From positions 48,565 through 112,564 of the forward strand of contig JAGGQZ010000007.1 of assembly GCA_018613055.1 (NCBI GenBank): a DNA stretch of 64,000 bases, in the 5' to 3' direction. Shown here in pieces: positions 8,485 through 17,404 of this stretch. Within the stretch, counting starts at the first letter, position 1. Each line of letters starts with the position of its first letter. A program made the translations under genes and the position numbers. The notes under the pieces are model-generated. The model ran no database searches, was not told where the DNA came from, and saw only the letters and a list, made by a program, of their open reading frames with translations. This stretch comes from Chryseobacterium sp. ISL-80. Lineage in GTDB: Bacteria > Bacillota > Bacilli > Bacillales > Cytobacillaceae.

Positions 8485-10302
8485 ATGAATAAAACTGTTG
8501 AAAAACGTCTTGCCCGCTCAGAAGTTCATGAATCACTGACTTGGGACCTTAATGATTTATACCCGTCTGATCAAGTATGGGAGGATGCGCTGAAGGAGAT
8601 TGACGCCGAAGTTAAAAAATTTGACGGCTTCAGGGGAACTTTACATACAGGGCCGAAAGCTTTACTGGAATGCCTTACTGCCCAGGAAGAGTTAACAAAG
8701 AAATTGGTCAAGGTCCGTACATATGCAAGCTTGAAGCAATCCGCTGACGGCACTGACCCAGTGAATCAGGCTAATTCAGCAAAGGTCGGCGCAGTTGGCA
8801 CAAAAGCGATGGCTGCACTTTCCTTTATCTCGTCTGAAATTCTTGAACTTGAAGAAGGAAAAGTGGAAGAATTCGTCCAGGCTGAGGAAGGACTCCAGCC
8901 TTTCAAAAAGACTCTCCTGGAGCTTCTTGAAACGAAAAAGCATAAATTATCGCCTGAAACAGAGCAAGTCCTTGCTGCTTTAGGGGAAGTCCATTCAGCA
9001 CCTTATAACATATACAATATGGCCAAACTTGCGGATATGGAGTTTTCGCCAATCCGGGACGAGGAAGACAACGAATTGCCAGTTTCATTTGCGCTGTTCG
9101 AGAGCCGCCATGAATTTTCACCGGATACTTATGTCCGCAGAAAAGCCTATGAATCATTTGTTTCAACCCTTAAACAATATAAAAATACTATCGCTGCCAC
9201 CTATGCCACCGAGGTTAAAAAACAGGTGACCCTTGCAAAGCTGAGAAACTATGAATCCGTTACCGATATGCTTTTGGAGCCACAGCAGGTAACAAAGGAA
9301 ATGTACAATAACCAAATTGATATCATCTACAAGGAACTGGCCCCGCATATGCGCCGTTTTGCTCAGTTGAAAAAGAAGGTGCTGGGCCTCGATAAAATGA
9401 TGTTCTGTGACTTGAAGGCTCCATTTGATCCGGATTTTGACCCACAAATCACTTATGATGAGGCACGACAGCTGATTACTGATTCATTGAAGGTAATGGG
9501 TCAGGATTATACAGCAATGATTGAGAAGGGCTTTGAAGAGCGATGGGTTGACCTTGCTGATAATGTAGGGAAATCAACAGGTGCATTTTGCTCGAGCCCC
9601 TATGGGTCACACCCGTATATCCTGATTACCTGGGCGGACAATATGCGTGGCTGCTTCACGCTGGCACATGAATTCGGCCATGCGGGCCATTTTTACCTGG
9701 CCAATAAAAATCAGCGCATCATGAACGTACGTCCATCCATGTATTTCATCGAAGCACCATCTACGATGAATGAAATGCTTTTAGCTCAATATCTTCTTGA
9801 TCAAAATAAAGATAACCCGCAGATGATTCGCTGGGTCGTCCTGCAGCTGCTGGGAACTTATTATCATAACTTCGTGACCCACCTGCTGGAGGCTGAGTTC
9901 CAGCGCCGTGTATATGCCCATGCAGAAGCAGGCAATGCACTTACTGCTAAAACCCTTACTGAAATGAAAACAGATGTCCTGACAGGTTTCTGGGGCGATA
10001 CAGTCGAAATCGATGAAGGAGCAGGTCTCACATGGATGCGCCAGCCGCATTACTATATGGGCTTGTATCCATACACCTACTCTGCCGGCCTGACTGCATC
10101 GACCGCCGTTTCGCAGTTGATCCACGAGGAAGGGCAGCCGGCTGTTGACCGCTGGCTTGAGGTGCTCCGCGCAGGCGGAACCACGAAGCCGCTGGAATTG
10201 CTGAAGCATGCTGGTATCGATATGTCGACTCCAGAACCGGTACGTAAGGCTGTAGGTTATGTAGGATCATTGATTGACCAACTGGAGGCATCGTATAAAT
10301 AA
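8485..10302 (+). CDS. pepF: Oligoendopeptidase F (M3 family)
   Basis: This 605-residue cytosolic zinc metallopeptidase has the M3 catalytic motif HEFGHAGHFYL near residue 395, with a downstream glutamate in the IEAPSTMNEML segment completing the site. It cleaves short peptides of roughly 7-17 residues, as known for PepF. The start is preceded by an ideal AAAGGAGGAG. It is monocistronic with a strong hairpin after the stop. Length and motifs match the Bacillus PepF group (B. subtilis YjbG). Confidence 0.93.
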   Translation: MNKTVEKRLARSEVHESLTWDLNDLYPSDQVWEDALKEIDAEVKKFDGFRGTLHTGPKALLECLTAQEELTKKLVKVRTYASLKQSADGTDPVNQANSAKVGAVGTKAMAALSFISSEILELEEGKVEEFVQAEEGLQPFKKTLLELLETKKHKLSPETEQVLAALGEVHSAPYNIYNMAKLADMEFSPIRDEEDNELPVSFALFESRHEFSPDTYVRRKAYESFVSTLKQYKNTIAATYATEVKKQVTLAKLRNYESVTDMLLEPQQVTKEMYNNQIDIIYKELAPHMRRFAQLKKKVLGLDKMMFCDLKAPFDPDFDPQITYDEARQLITDSLKVMGQDYTAMIEKGFEERWVDLADNVGKSTGAFCSSPYGSHPYILITWADNMRGCFTLAHEFGHAGHFYLANKNQRIMNVRPSMYFIEAPSTMNEMLLAQYLLDQNKDNPQMIRWVVLQLLGTYYHNFVTHLLEAEFQRRVYAHAEAGNALTAKTLTEMKTDVLTGFWGDTVEIDEGAGLTWMRQPHYYMGLYPYTYSAGLTASTAVSQLIHEEGQPAVDRWLEVLRAGGTTKPLELLKHAGIDMSTPEPVRKAVGYVGSLIDQLEASYK

Positions 10303-10308
10303 GAAGCA

Positions 10309-10340
10309 AAGAAACCCCATGGAGGCCATGGGGTTTCTTC
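10309..10340. terminator. Bidirectional terminator between pepF and the ParR-like gene
   Basis: The near-perfect hairpin GAAACCCCATGG / CCATGGGGTTTC with an AGG loop lies between two converging stop codons (10302 and 10345). Confidence 0.8.
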
Positions 10341-10344
10341 ATGC

Positions 10345-10932
10345 TCACTTATTCATTTTGGCGAGGAAATCTCCCAGCAGGTCGTCCAGATCTTCTTCTG
10401 ACTCTTCCTGGTCCGGTGTTTCAGTTTGTTGGACTGATTCCCATTCAAATGAATCCAAATCATCATCCATCTCTTCAATTTCAGCACTAGAGGCCGTCTC
10501 CTGTGTTACCGGTGATTCCTCTTCTGATGCTGTCGGGTGCATGTTCCTATCATCTTCCTGCAGGTAAAGGGCTTCATCGATTTCAGTTGACTTGCTGTTT
10601 AATGAGGCCAGCAGTGCGGTTGCCCGTAATGGATCTGTCAACAGGTGATAGACGATATTGCCCAGCAAAGCCTCAGAATGCTCATGCTTGATCCAATCCC
10701 GCTGCGATTTGCTGAGACTTCGAGGGAGAGGGATGGTAATCGTTTCGCGTTCCCTTGAATAGGAATTCCCCACACCTTTGACGACAAACTCAGCAATCTT
10801 GCTCGAAAAGTTCCTTCGCTCTGTTTCCTTCAAGTTTTGAAGATGTCTTAAGATATGGTCAGGTGTATCAGAGGGCACACGAAATGACAATGCTTGTCCT
10901 CTCTTAATCTCATTTGGGTTGGTTTTTTTCAT
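10345..10932 (-). CDS. ParR-like centromere-binding adaptor of a type II (actin-like) partition system
   Basis: This 195-residue protein follows the ParM-like gene by 14 nt and has its own AAGGTGATC ribosome site. The N-terminal half (about residues 12-115) is basic with a short beta strand and helices (ALSFRVP, then FSSKIAEFVVKG), consistent with a ribbon-helix-helix DNA-binding adaptor. The C-terminal third (about 120-190) is strongly acidic (EEMDDDLDSFEWE, EESEEDLDDLL), suited to contact the actin-like filament. No strong sequence signature was relied on; assignment rests on operon position, size and charge layout. Function: links DNA sites to the filament ends. Confidence 0.75.
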   Translation of the reverse strand: MKKTNPNEIKRGQALSFRVPSDTPDHILRHLQNLKETERRNFSSKIAEFVVKGVGNSYSRERETITIPLPRSLSKSQRDWIKHEHSEALLGNIVYHLLTDPLRATALLASLNSKSTEIDEALYLQEDDRNMHPTASEEESPVTQETASSAEIEEMDDDLDSFEWESVQQTETPDQEESEEDLDDLLGDFLAKMNK

Positions 10933-10946
10933 AGGATCACCTTATT

Positions 10947-12122
10947 TTAGCTTTTAACAGGTTCAGAAGCGGCTTTGCTGCTCTTCTCTGATTTCTTCAC
11001 ATAATCCATGATGAGCTTATAGTAAGCGTTCGCCATCATCCAGATGCTTTCTTTTTCATCCTCGAAAAATTCGATGTTATAGCCATCAAGATTATTGTTT
11101 AATGTTTTGATATATTCTTTTAAAACTGTTGCGCCACCGCCGACAAAATAGCAGATTTCAGTCTGGGAATTCTTTGCCCACACATTGCGAAGCAGGCGGT
11201 ATTGCTTTTTAGCCAGTTCAAGCAGGATACGGTCCGTGATGTCATGGACGCTTGTACGGCTTCCCTTGACCATGATATGGTTGCGGTCATTCTTGCGCGT
11301 AATGATTTCTACAACGTCTGTGCGGCTGTCTAACTCGACGCCATGCTTGCTGCGGATTTCTTCCCTGATTTGTTCAAGCGCTTCAGAAACACCAAGGTTG
11401 AAGCCCTGTGCCTTGTCATCATCGACATTGCGGTTCTTGATGACAGCGATATCTGTAGATAATCCGCCGATATCCTGGATCAGGATTCTTCTATCAATTA
11501 AATCCTTGTTGATGATTTTCAGGCTGTTGTCCATTACTAGATTGATATAAGCAGCGAAGCCTTCTGGATAAACCTTCACTTCATCAAATTTGATATTTAC
11601 TTTCAGTCCCTGGTATTTAGGAGTAACAAGGAATTCTACCTGGTGAACGGACCCTACCAGCTTGGAACGGTAGCCAGCATCTTTTCCTTCTTTAACTTCA
11701 CGAAGCGGAAGGCCAGTACCAAGCGTATAATTCGCATCAATGACATTCTTGCTTTTCGGGAATAGCTTGGCATTGTCTTCATTGACAGCATCCAATGCAA
11801 GAGTAGCGAAAAGCATGATCAAGGTCTGGTCTTCCTCCGACTTGCTGCTTCCAGGATCAAGTTCTGTTGCATTATCGCTTTTAGTTGCCAGGTTTCCGAC
11901 ACGATAGATCGCGTTATTTTCTTTCAGGGCAGGGGAGTGGACACGAATATGGATTCCATCAAGCGGATCCTTCGTATCAAGCTCCTCGATACCGATTACA
12001 GGACGGTCTTCAGTGTCCCTTGCCACAATATTAGGGATATTCAGTTCGTTATCAAATTCTCCAAAAATAGCTTTAATAGAATCGTTACCAACATCAACTG
12101 CTGCAATTCTTGATTTCGTCAT
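10947..12122 (-). CDS. ParM/AlfA-type actin-like ATPase (filament-forming DNA segregation motor)
   Basis: This 391-residue protein shows the actin/Hsp70 nucleotide-binding motifs in order. Phosphate 1 is AAVDVGNDSIKAI (D10). Phosphate 2 is IQDIGGLSTDIAVI (about residues 215-228). The adenosine motif is YFVGGGATVLKEYI (about 328-341). Length and motif spacing match ParM/StbA-family plasmid segregation ATPases rather than MreB or FtsA. It heads an operon with the ParR-like gene, and its upstream region carries the repeat cluster expected of a parC centromere. No plasmid replication gene or integrase is present nearby, so the cassette appears to be part of the chromosome. Confidence 0.88.
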   Translation of the reverse strand: MTKSRIAAVDVGNDSIKAIFGEFDNELNIPNIVARDTEDRPVIGIEELDTKDPLDGIHIRVHSPALKENNAIYRVGNLATKSDNATELDPGSSKSEEDQTLIMLFATLALDAVNEDNAKLFPKSKNVIDANYTLGTGLPLREVKEGKDAGYRSKLVGSVHQVEFLVTPKYQGLKVNIKFDEVKVYPEGFAAYINLVMDNSLKIINKDLIDRRILIQDIGGLSTDIAVIKNRNVDDDKAQGFNLGVSEALEQIREEIRSKHGVELDSRTDVVEIITRKNDRNHIMVKGSRTSVHDITDRILLELAKKQYRLLRNVWAKNSQTEICYFVGGGATVLKEYIKTLNNNLDGYNIEFFEDEKESIWMMANAYYKLIMDYVKKSEKSSKAASEPVKS

Positions 12123-12144
12123 TCATATCATTCCTTTTCATTTA

Positions 12145-12400
12145 TGTATACTTACCTACTATTCTAAAGGTAAAGGGAAATAATAGATACTGCAAGATTT
12201 ACGAGTAAAAAGAAATGTAAATGTAAACATGTAAACAAGATGTAAACCTCACGCTCATTGTATACATAATTGTACACAATGAATACAAATCTGTATACAT
12301 CCCTATAATTCAATATGTGTACGCGTTTGTATACATGTAAACGTAATTGTGTACGCGTTGTTTACAAAACGTATACATGTCTACATTATTGTATACAACA
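12145..12400. promoter_or_regulatory. Candidate parC centromere: phased TGTATACA/TGTAAACA sites
   Basis: At least fourteen near-palindromic octamers of the form TGTAWACA occur. TGTAAAC starts at 12222, 12230 and 12241. TGTATACA or close variants start at 12145, 12259, 12271, 12280, 12292, 12316, 12328, 12336, 12348, 12359, 12370, 12378 and 12390. The last eight average 10.6 bp apart, one helical turn. TGTGTACGCGT occurs twice (12316 and 12348). The cluster lies directly upstream of the ParM-like gene, where parC of R1-type systems serves as both centromere and autoregulated promoter. That dual role is inferred. Confidence 0.75.
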
Positions 12401-12837
12401 ATATTTTTACCGTATTTTACCTATTGATAGACCTATCAGTTCCCCCTCCCCTGCAGTTGAAAAGAAATTATTTGTTTAGGAGAGAGTCCTAAAAAAAGAG
12501 GCAATGTAAATATTGAATTTAATTGGCAAGAATTAAAGATAAGATAGAAGGCGATGTTAATAACAAACGGACGTGAACAAAGCTCCAAAACGTAAATACC
12601 CATTTCTTAAAATAAGCATGTGGAACAGGGATGATCTTTTAAACGGGTTCAAATGTACATAAATATGAAGCCCCCTCCCCTACTCAAGACACTCGATAAA
12701 AAGAAGGTGAAAAAAGCAGAGAATTGTCGGAACATGGTGAAAGAGGAAGGAAGAAAGAAGAACAGGAGCTTTTCCTAGATTTTCCTGCACAAAATTGGTT
12801 TCCTTTTGTTCACTAACCACCAAGGAGAAAGGTATTA
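12401..12837. other. Intergenic stretch, no gene seen
   Basis: This AT-rich interval lies between the candidate centromere and the RND terminator. A 61-codon frame on the minus strand (12680-12865) runs into the terminator hairpin, has no ribosome site and looks spurious. I found no RNA gene or convincing promoter. Confidence 0.6.
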
Positions 12838-12877
12838 TAAAAGCCCCCTGTGGACGACTGGTCATCCAAGGGGGCTA
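12838..12877 (-). terminator. Terminator of the RND exporter gene
   Basis: The inverted repeat AGCCCCCT / AGGGGGCT, with inner pairing TGGATGAC / GTCGTCCA, is followed on the minus strand by TTTTATAA, just after the stop codon at 12882. Confidence 0.85.
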
Positions 12878-12881
12878 AGTA

Positions 12882-15800
12882 TTAATCTTCTCGTATTTCC
12901 CGGCGATTCTTTTTAAAGATTCTCGATAGAACTTCATAAACTATTGGCACAACAATCAGTGTTAACAGTGTTGAACTTGTTAAACCGCCAATTACCGTAA
13001 TGGCAAGGCCTTTTGAAATCAAGCCTCCGCCTCCTGAGCCCATGGCCAATGGAATCAGGGCACCAACAGTAGCAATGGCTGTCATAAGGATTGGACGTAA
13101 GCGCGTTGCTCCTGCCTCTAGAACGGCTTCACGCATCGTCAATCCATCACGTTCCATATGGATGATCCGGTCAACGAGTACGATTGCATTCGTTACAACA
13201 ATACCAATCAGCATCAACAGACCCATCATGACCGAGACGGAAATCGTTTCGCCACCAATAAGTAAGCCAACAAACGAGCCAATTACTGCAAATGGAAGCG
13301 AGAATAGAATGGCAAATGGTGCAACACCTTCACGGAAGGTTACAACAAGGATGAAGTATACAATCGCAATTGCTGCAAGCATCGCGGCCCCTAGCTGTGT
13401 GAATGTTTCGGTCATGTCTGCCTGGACACCGGCAACACCGACCTCAACACCCTTAGGCATGTCTAAAGCATCGATTGCCTTCTGAGTTTTAGCAGATGCT
13501 TTTGAAATATCGTCATCTGTAACCGTTCCTGAAACGGATGCATAGTACTGCCCTTTACTGCGGGCAAGTGTATTCATCGTTGTTCCTTTTTCAACGGTTA
13601 CCAGTTCTGATAACCGCATGGTTGTTCCCGTGGCTGTTGGAACTTCTGTACCCAGGATATCATCAACTGACTTCGGCTGCTTTGCCTGCGCCTGCTGGAC
13701 GATGACATCAAGTGATTCACCATCTTTTTCTATTGTCGTCAATACATCCTTTGTTTTGTTAGGGTTCAACATCATGACGATTTGACCTGCTGTTAAGCCA
13801 TATTGCAGCAATTCGTCCTGTTCAACTTTAAAGGTGTATTCTACGTATGCTTCCTCTGCACTGGAACTTACATCTTCTAAACCTTTAATCCCTTTCATCT
13901 CATCCTCAGCCATTTTCACAGCGTCAGTAAGTTTATCTAAATCTTCACTGTAGAATGTGTAGCTGATTTCGTTCTCCGGCATCGACATGCCGCCGAAATT
14001 CTGGCTCTTCCATTCTCCGCTCTGTCCGATATTGAAGACATACTCTTCGATTTCTTCCCTGACTTCCGGGAAATTCTCCATATCTGGGTCAAAGATCAGG
14101 TACATCAACGCGCCGCCAGACCCTGTGCCCATCATCGCTGACATTTGATCCGCTTCTTCCGTAACGGAGATTTGGACGATGTCAATATCGTCACGTTTCA
14201 GCATTTCTTCTTCCACTTTTTCTACGTTTGATAAAGTGTCATCCTTAAGCTCACCTGGTCCTGGCGTATAGGTTAAATACATGACCTTGTCTTCCTCGCT
14301 GCCCATGAAGCTGAATCCAATAATCGGTGTGAGCGCAAGGCTTCCAGCTAATAGTACAACAGCAATAAGGGAGGTGATGATTTTATGGTTAAGCACCTTA
14401 TTCAAAATGCCTTTATACCAGCTTGCCAGTTTGCCAACTTCTTTGTGGCTGCTTTCTGTTTTTTCACCATATAATTTCTTTTTGAACAGGAAGTGTGACA
14501 AAGCCGGAACGATCGTAATGGCAACAATCAATGAAGCACCAAGGGCAAAAGTCATCGTCAATGCAAATGGCGCGAACAATTCGCCTACCATGCCGCCAAC
14601 AAAAATCAACGGTGCAAAAACAGCAACCGTAACAAGTGTAGATGACAAAATTGGCTTGAACATTTCAATGGTTGCTTCACGTACTAGTGCACGCCCTGTT
14701 AATTTTTCTTCCTTCAAATGAAGTCGTCGATATATATTCTCCACCACGACGATCGAGTCATCTATTACACGCCCAATGGCAACAGTAATTGCGCCAAGTG
14801 TCATGATGTTAAGCGTGATTTCCATCCAATTCAGCAGCAGCAATGCCATGAAAATGGAGACCGGAATTGATACAATTGATATAATCGTAGACTTGAAATC
14901 TCGTAAAAATAGCAGGATAACCAAAACCGCAATCAATCCGCCAAATAAAGCTTTTTCAATCATTGTTGTTACAGATTCTTCAATTGGCTTACCCTGGTCC
15001 AATGAAACCTCGATGGACAAGCCATCTATTTTGTCCTGTTCTTCTTTGATTAAATCCTTTACCTCATTCACAACATCAACAGTGTTTGCCTGCTGTTCTT
15101 TGACAATCTGGATGGCGATCGCATCATTGCCGTTTGTACGGGAAATGGATTGCACTTTGCCTACCAGCTCAATCTCAGCAATATCACTAAGTTTTACAAA
15201 AGGTGAAGGATTTGCTTCTGATGGAGTTACTGGAATCAGCATGTTCTTCAGCTGTTCAGCAGTGGTGAACTTGCCATCAACCGCAACTGCCTGCTCACCT
15301 TCCTTAAATTCAAAAAGTCCAAGGGAGACGCCTAAATTGCTCGCCTGGATCATTTCTTTCACTTTGTCTTCCGTCAAACCGAATTTAGTCATTTTCGCTT
15401 CATCATACGCAAGATTTACTTCTTCTATATGCTGTCCCGTAATCGTTACGGAAGCGACACCATCGATTTTATCAATCTTCGGAAGCAGGATCTCCTCGAC
15501 TGTGGATGTTAGCTCAACAATATCCTCTTTCGTGCTGCTGACACTCAGTGCTGCAATCGGCATCATGTTCATGCTGATTGCCGTAACGGTCGGCTCCTGT
15601 GCTCCTTCCGGAAGCTGAACCGTATCCAATGCTGACTGTAAAGCCCGCTTGGCTTCATCCATATCAATGCCGTATTCATACTCAACCTGGATACTGGACA
15701 TGTTGGAATATGAATTGGAATAGACGTATTTTACATCTTCCAGTCCTTCCACCGCTTTTTCAATCGGGATGGACACATCATCCATTACTTTTTCAGGAGT

Positions 15801-15965
15801 GGCCCCAGGATAAACATCCATGACCATTAAATACGGTATGGAGATATTCGGGATCGTCTCCATGTTCATTCGCGTACCTGAATAAATTCCTGATACTGTA
15901 ATGATAATCGTAAGCAGCCAAACCGCCAGTTTATTTCCAAGCACAAAATTGACCAGATTTTTCAC
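12882..15965 (-). CDS. RND-family efflux permease (HAE/SwrC-like)
   Basis: This 1027-residue inner-membrane pump has the RND layout: TM1 near residues 10-30, a large extracytoplasmic loop, TM2-6 (about 335-530), a second loop, and TM7-12 (about 850-1010). The helix-4 proton relay region reads TVAIGRVIDDSIVVVENIYRR, with the paired aspartates of RND pumps. Size and loops resemble B. subtilis SwrC (YerP), which exports surfactin and drugs. No membrane-fusion partner gene is adjacent, as usual for Gram-positive members. The start is GTG with AGGTAGGTG upstream, and a TetR-type palindrome lies over the promoter region. Confidence 0.88.
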   Translation of the reverse strand: MKNLVNFVLGNKLAVWLLTIIITVSGIYSGTRMNMETIPNISIPYLMVMDVYPGATPEKVMDDVSIPIEKAVEGLEDVKYVYSNSYSNMSSIQVEYEYGIDMDEAKRALQSALDTVQLPEGAQEPTVTAISMNMMPIAALSVSSTKEDIVELTSTVEEILLPKIDKIDGVASVTITGQHIEEVNLAYDEAKMTKFGLTEDKVKEMIQASNLGVSLGLFEFKEGEQAVAVDGKFTTAEQLKNMLIPVTPSEANPSPFVKLSDIAEIELVGKVQSISRTNGNDAIAIQIVKEQQANTVDVVNEVKDLIKEEQDKIDGLSIEVSLDQGKPIEESVTTMIEKALFGGLIAVLVILLFLRDFKSTIISIVSIPVSIFMALLLLNWMEITLNIMTLGAITVAIGRVIDDSIVVVENIYRRLHLKEEKLTGRALVREATIEMFKPILSSTLVTVAVFAPLIFVGGMVGELFAPFALTMTFALGASLIVAITIVPALSHFLFKKKLYGEKTESSHKEVGKLASWYKGILNKVLNHKIITSLIAVVLLAGSLALTPIIGFSFMGSEEDKVMYLTYTPGPGELKDDTLSNVEKVEEEMLKRDDIDIVQISVTEEADQMSAMMGTGSGGALMYLIFDPDMENFPEVREEIEEYVFNIGQSGEWKSQNFGGMSMPENEISYTFYSEDLDKLTDAVKMAEDEMKGIKGLEDVSSSAEEAYVEYTFKVEQDELLQYGLTAGQIVMMLNPNKTKDVLTTIEKDGESLDVIVQQAQAKQPKSVDDILGTEVPTATGTTMRLSELVTVEKGTTMNTLARSKGQYYASVSGTVTDDDISKASAKTQKAIDALDMPKGVEVGVAGVQADMTETFTQLGAAMLAAIAIVYFILVVTFREGVAPFAILFSLPFAVIGSFVGLLIGGETISVSVMMGLLMLIGIVVTNAIVLVDRIIHMERDGLTMREAVLEAGATRLRPILMTAIATVGALIPLAMGSGGGGLISKGLAITVIGGLTSSTLLTLIVVPIVYEVLSRIFKKNRREIRED

Positions 15966-16010
15966 TATTGCACCTACCTTAACTATTCATTTATATACAT
16001 TATAATGTTA

Positions 16011-16034
16011 ATGACTGACCGGTCATTTGTCAAT
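16011..16034 (-). promoter_or_regulatory. TetR-type operator overlapping the RND promoter
   Basis: The palindrome TGACCGGTCA (16016-16025), extended by AATGAC/GTCATT flanks, lies 50 bp upstream of the GTG start. On the minus strand a TTGACA (16027-16032) and a TAACAT, 17 bp apart, bracket it, so a bound repressor would block the promoter. ACCGGT-centred palindromes are typical of TetR-family repressors of drug pumps. No TetR gene lies in the window. Confidence 0.55.
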
Positions 16035-16046
16035 TCTGTATGTACA

Positions 16047-16078
16047 ATAAAAGACCCACTCAACATGATAAGTGGGTC
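16047..16078 (-). terminator. Terminator of the small lipoprotein gene
   Basis: The hairpin AAAGACCCACT / AGTGGGTCTTT is followed on the minus strand by TTTTATTG, just downstream of the lipoprotein stop codon. Confidence 0.8.
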
Positions 16079-16085
16079 TTTGGTA

Positions 16086-16235
16086 TTATTCATCATCTAT
16101 TTCGCCATCGCCAATCTCATCTTCTTCTTCAACATCTTCCAGCTGTTCATCATCTTCAGGAGGAGCATCGTTGCCGCACCCTGTAACAGAGAACATGGAG
16201 ATTGCCAGTAATACCATCATCAAAAACTTTCTCAT
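16086..16235 (-). CDS. Small acidic lipoprotein (49 residues)
   Basis: This short gene encodes MRKFLMMVLLAISMFSVTGC followed by an almost entirely acidic tail (runs such as PPEDDEQ and EEEDE). It has a basic start, a hydrophobic core and a lipobox VTGC with C20 as the lipidation site, so the mature 30-residue lipoprotein is surface-exposed. An ideal AAAGGAGG lies 7 nt before the ATG, and a terminator follows 8 bp after the TAA. It lies between the RND pump and the DUF3231 gene as its own unit. Function unknown; the acidic tail could bind cations. Confidence 0.75.
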   Translation of the reverse strand: MRKFLMMVLLAISMFSVTGCGNDAPPEDDEQLEDVEEEDEIGDGEIDDE

Positions 16236-16363
16236 TACATAACCTCCTTTTGAAAAGTATTTCCACTCTCAAAAGGTTCTATGTAACTTGGATAAAAATC
16301 ACAAATCATTTGTAATAATTTTCTTCATAAGACAAACAATAACGGGAAAGGAGTGACTGATCG

Positions 16364-17356
16364 ATGGGAGAAGCAAATATAGGCCTAACCTCAACAGAAA
16401 TATCGAATATCTGGGCATCTTACCTGAAAAGCAGTATGGAATTGCGCTTTTTTCAATATTTCTATGAGACAGCAGATGATGAGGAAGTGAAGAAGATTGC
16501 TGAAAAGATGGTCGGATTTTCAGAGAAAAGTCTCAACGACTTGAAGGATATTTTCCGAAAAGAAAGCCTTACCATCCCTCTAGGCTTTACCGAGAAAGAT
16601 GTAAGGCTTGATGCAGATAAAGTTTTTTCTGACACGTTCATTTTATATATTTGCCATGATATAACGATGCTCTCACTAAGTACATATCCCAGCGCCTTGC
16701 CTGATTGCACAAGAAAGGAAATCCGGGATTACTTTCAGGGGGCAATAGAATTTGCTGTCGAGATCCAAAACGACATCACCGACCTGATGCTGCAACAGGG
16801 CATTTTTCTTAAGTCCCCGCAGGTAGCGATGGACCACACCGTCGATCTGGTGGATGAGATGAAATATCTCAATGGCCTATTTGGCGGTTCAAGACCTGTA
16901 AATGCAGCAGAAATCGCCAACCTGTCGAGAGTCATTCACCGCGCCCGCTTTTCAAAGATGGTCCTCGTGACCTTCAGCAAGCTCGCCACGCATAAGGATG
17001 TAAAGGAACATTTCACCAAAGGAGTGGATGCCCTTAAAAAAGTGCTGGATACGCTCGAGGATGTATTGGATAAAGAAAACATCCCCTATTCAGCTTCAGG
17101 CGATTTCAACTTTTTCGAGGTAAAAAACTCACCCTTTTCCGATAAACTTATGCTGTTTTTCGTCAATACCTGTCTCGGAATGTTCTGCTTCATCATGATC
17201 AACCAGGCCCTTACATCAAGCCTGCGGTCAGACATCGTCACCAAATTCACGATGGTCTCCACCCAAATGAAAAAATACTACGGAAAAGGCCTGCTCCTGA
17301 CCATCACCGAAAAATGGCTCGAACAGCCGCCACAGGCATTGGATCGGAAGGTGTAA
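16364..17356 (+). CDS. DUF3231 family protein
   Basis: This 330-residue, mostly helical soluble protein is built from two similar halves (about residues 8-160 and 175-325), each beginning with a helix rich in aromatic residues (ELRFFQYF; ARFSKMVLV). This is the duplicated ferritin-like layout of DUF3231, a family found mainly in spore-forming Bacilli. AAAGGAGTG lies before the ATG. No catalytic motif is visible. It is monocistronic with a terminator that also serves the facing protease gene. Confidence 0.8.
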   Translation: MGEANIGLTSTEISNIWASYLKSSMELRFFQYFYETADDEEVKKIAEKMVGFSEKSLNDLKDIFRKESLTIPLGFTEKDVRLDADKVFSDTFILYICHDITMLSLSTYPSALPDCTRKEIRDYFQGAIEFAVEIQNDITDLMLQQGIFLKSPQVAMDHTVDLVDEMKYLNGLFGGSRPVNAAEIANLSRVIHRARFSKMVLVTFSKLATHKDVKEHFTKGVDALKKVLDTLEDVLDKENIPYSASGDFNFFEVKNSPFSDKLMLFFVNTCLGMFCFIMINQALTSSLRSDIVTKFTMVSTQMKKYYGKGLLLTITEKWLEQPPQALDRKV

Positions 17357-17358
17357 AA

Positions 17359-17400
17359 AAAGGATTCCAGCTGGAGTGATCCAGAGGAATCCTTTTTGGT
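17359..17400. terminator. Bidirectional terminator between DUF3231 and Vpr-like genes
   Basis: The stem AAAGGATTCC / GGAATCCTTT carries an A-run on one side and TTTTT on the other. It lies between converging stop codons. Confidence 0.85.
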
Positions 17401-17404
17401 GTTT

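Noticed and set aside
12680-12865. 61-codon ORF on the minus strand
   Set aside because: It overlaps the RND terminator, has no ribosome site and has low-complexity composition.
14776-15618. Long antisense ORF inside the RND gene
   Set aside because: It is a mirror frame of a long, well-motif-supported CDS, without a ribosome site; a common artefact of codon bias.
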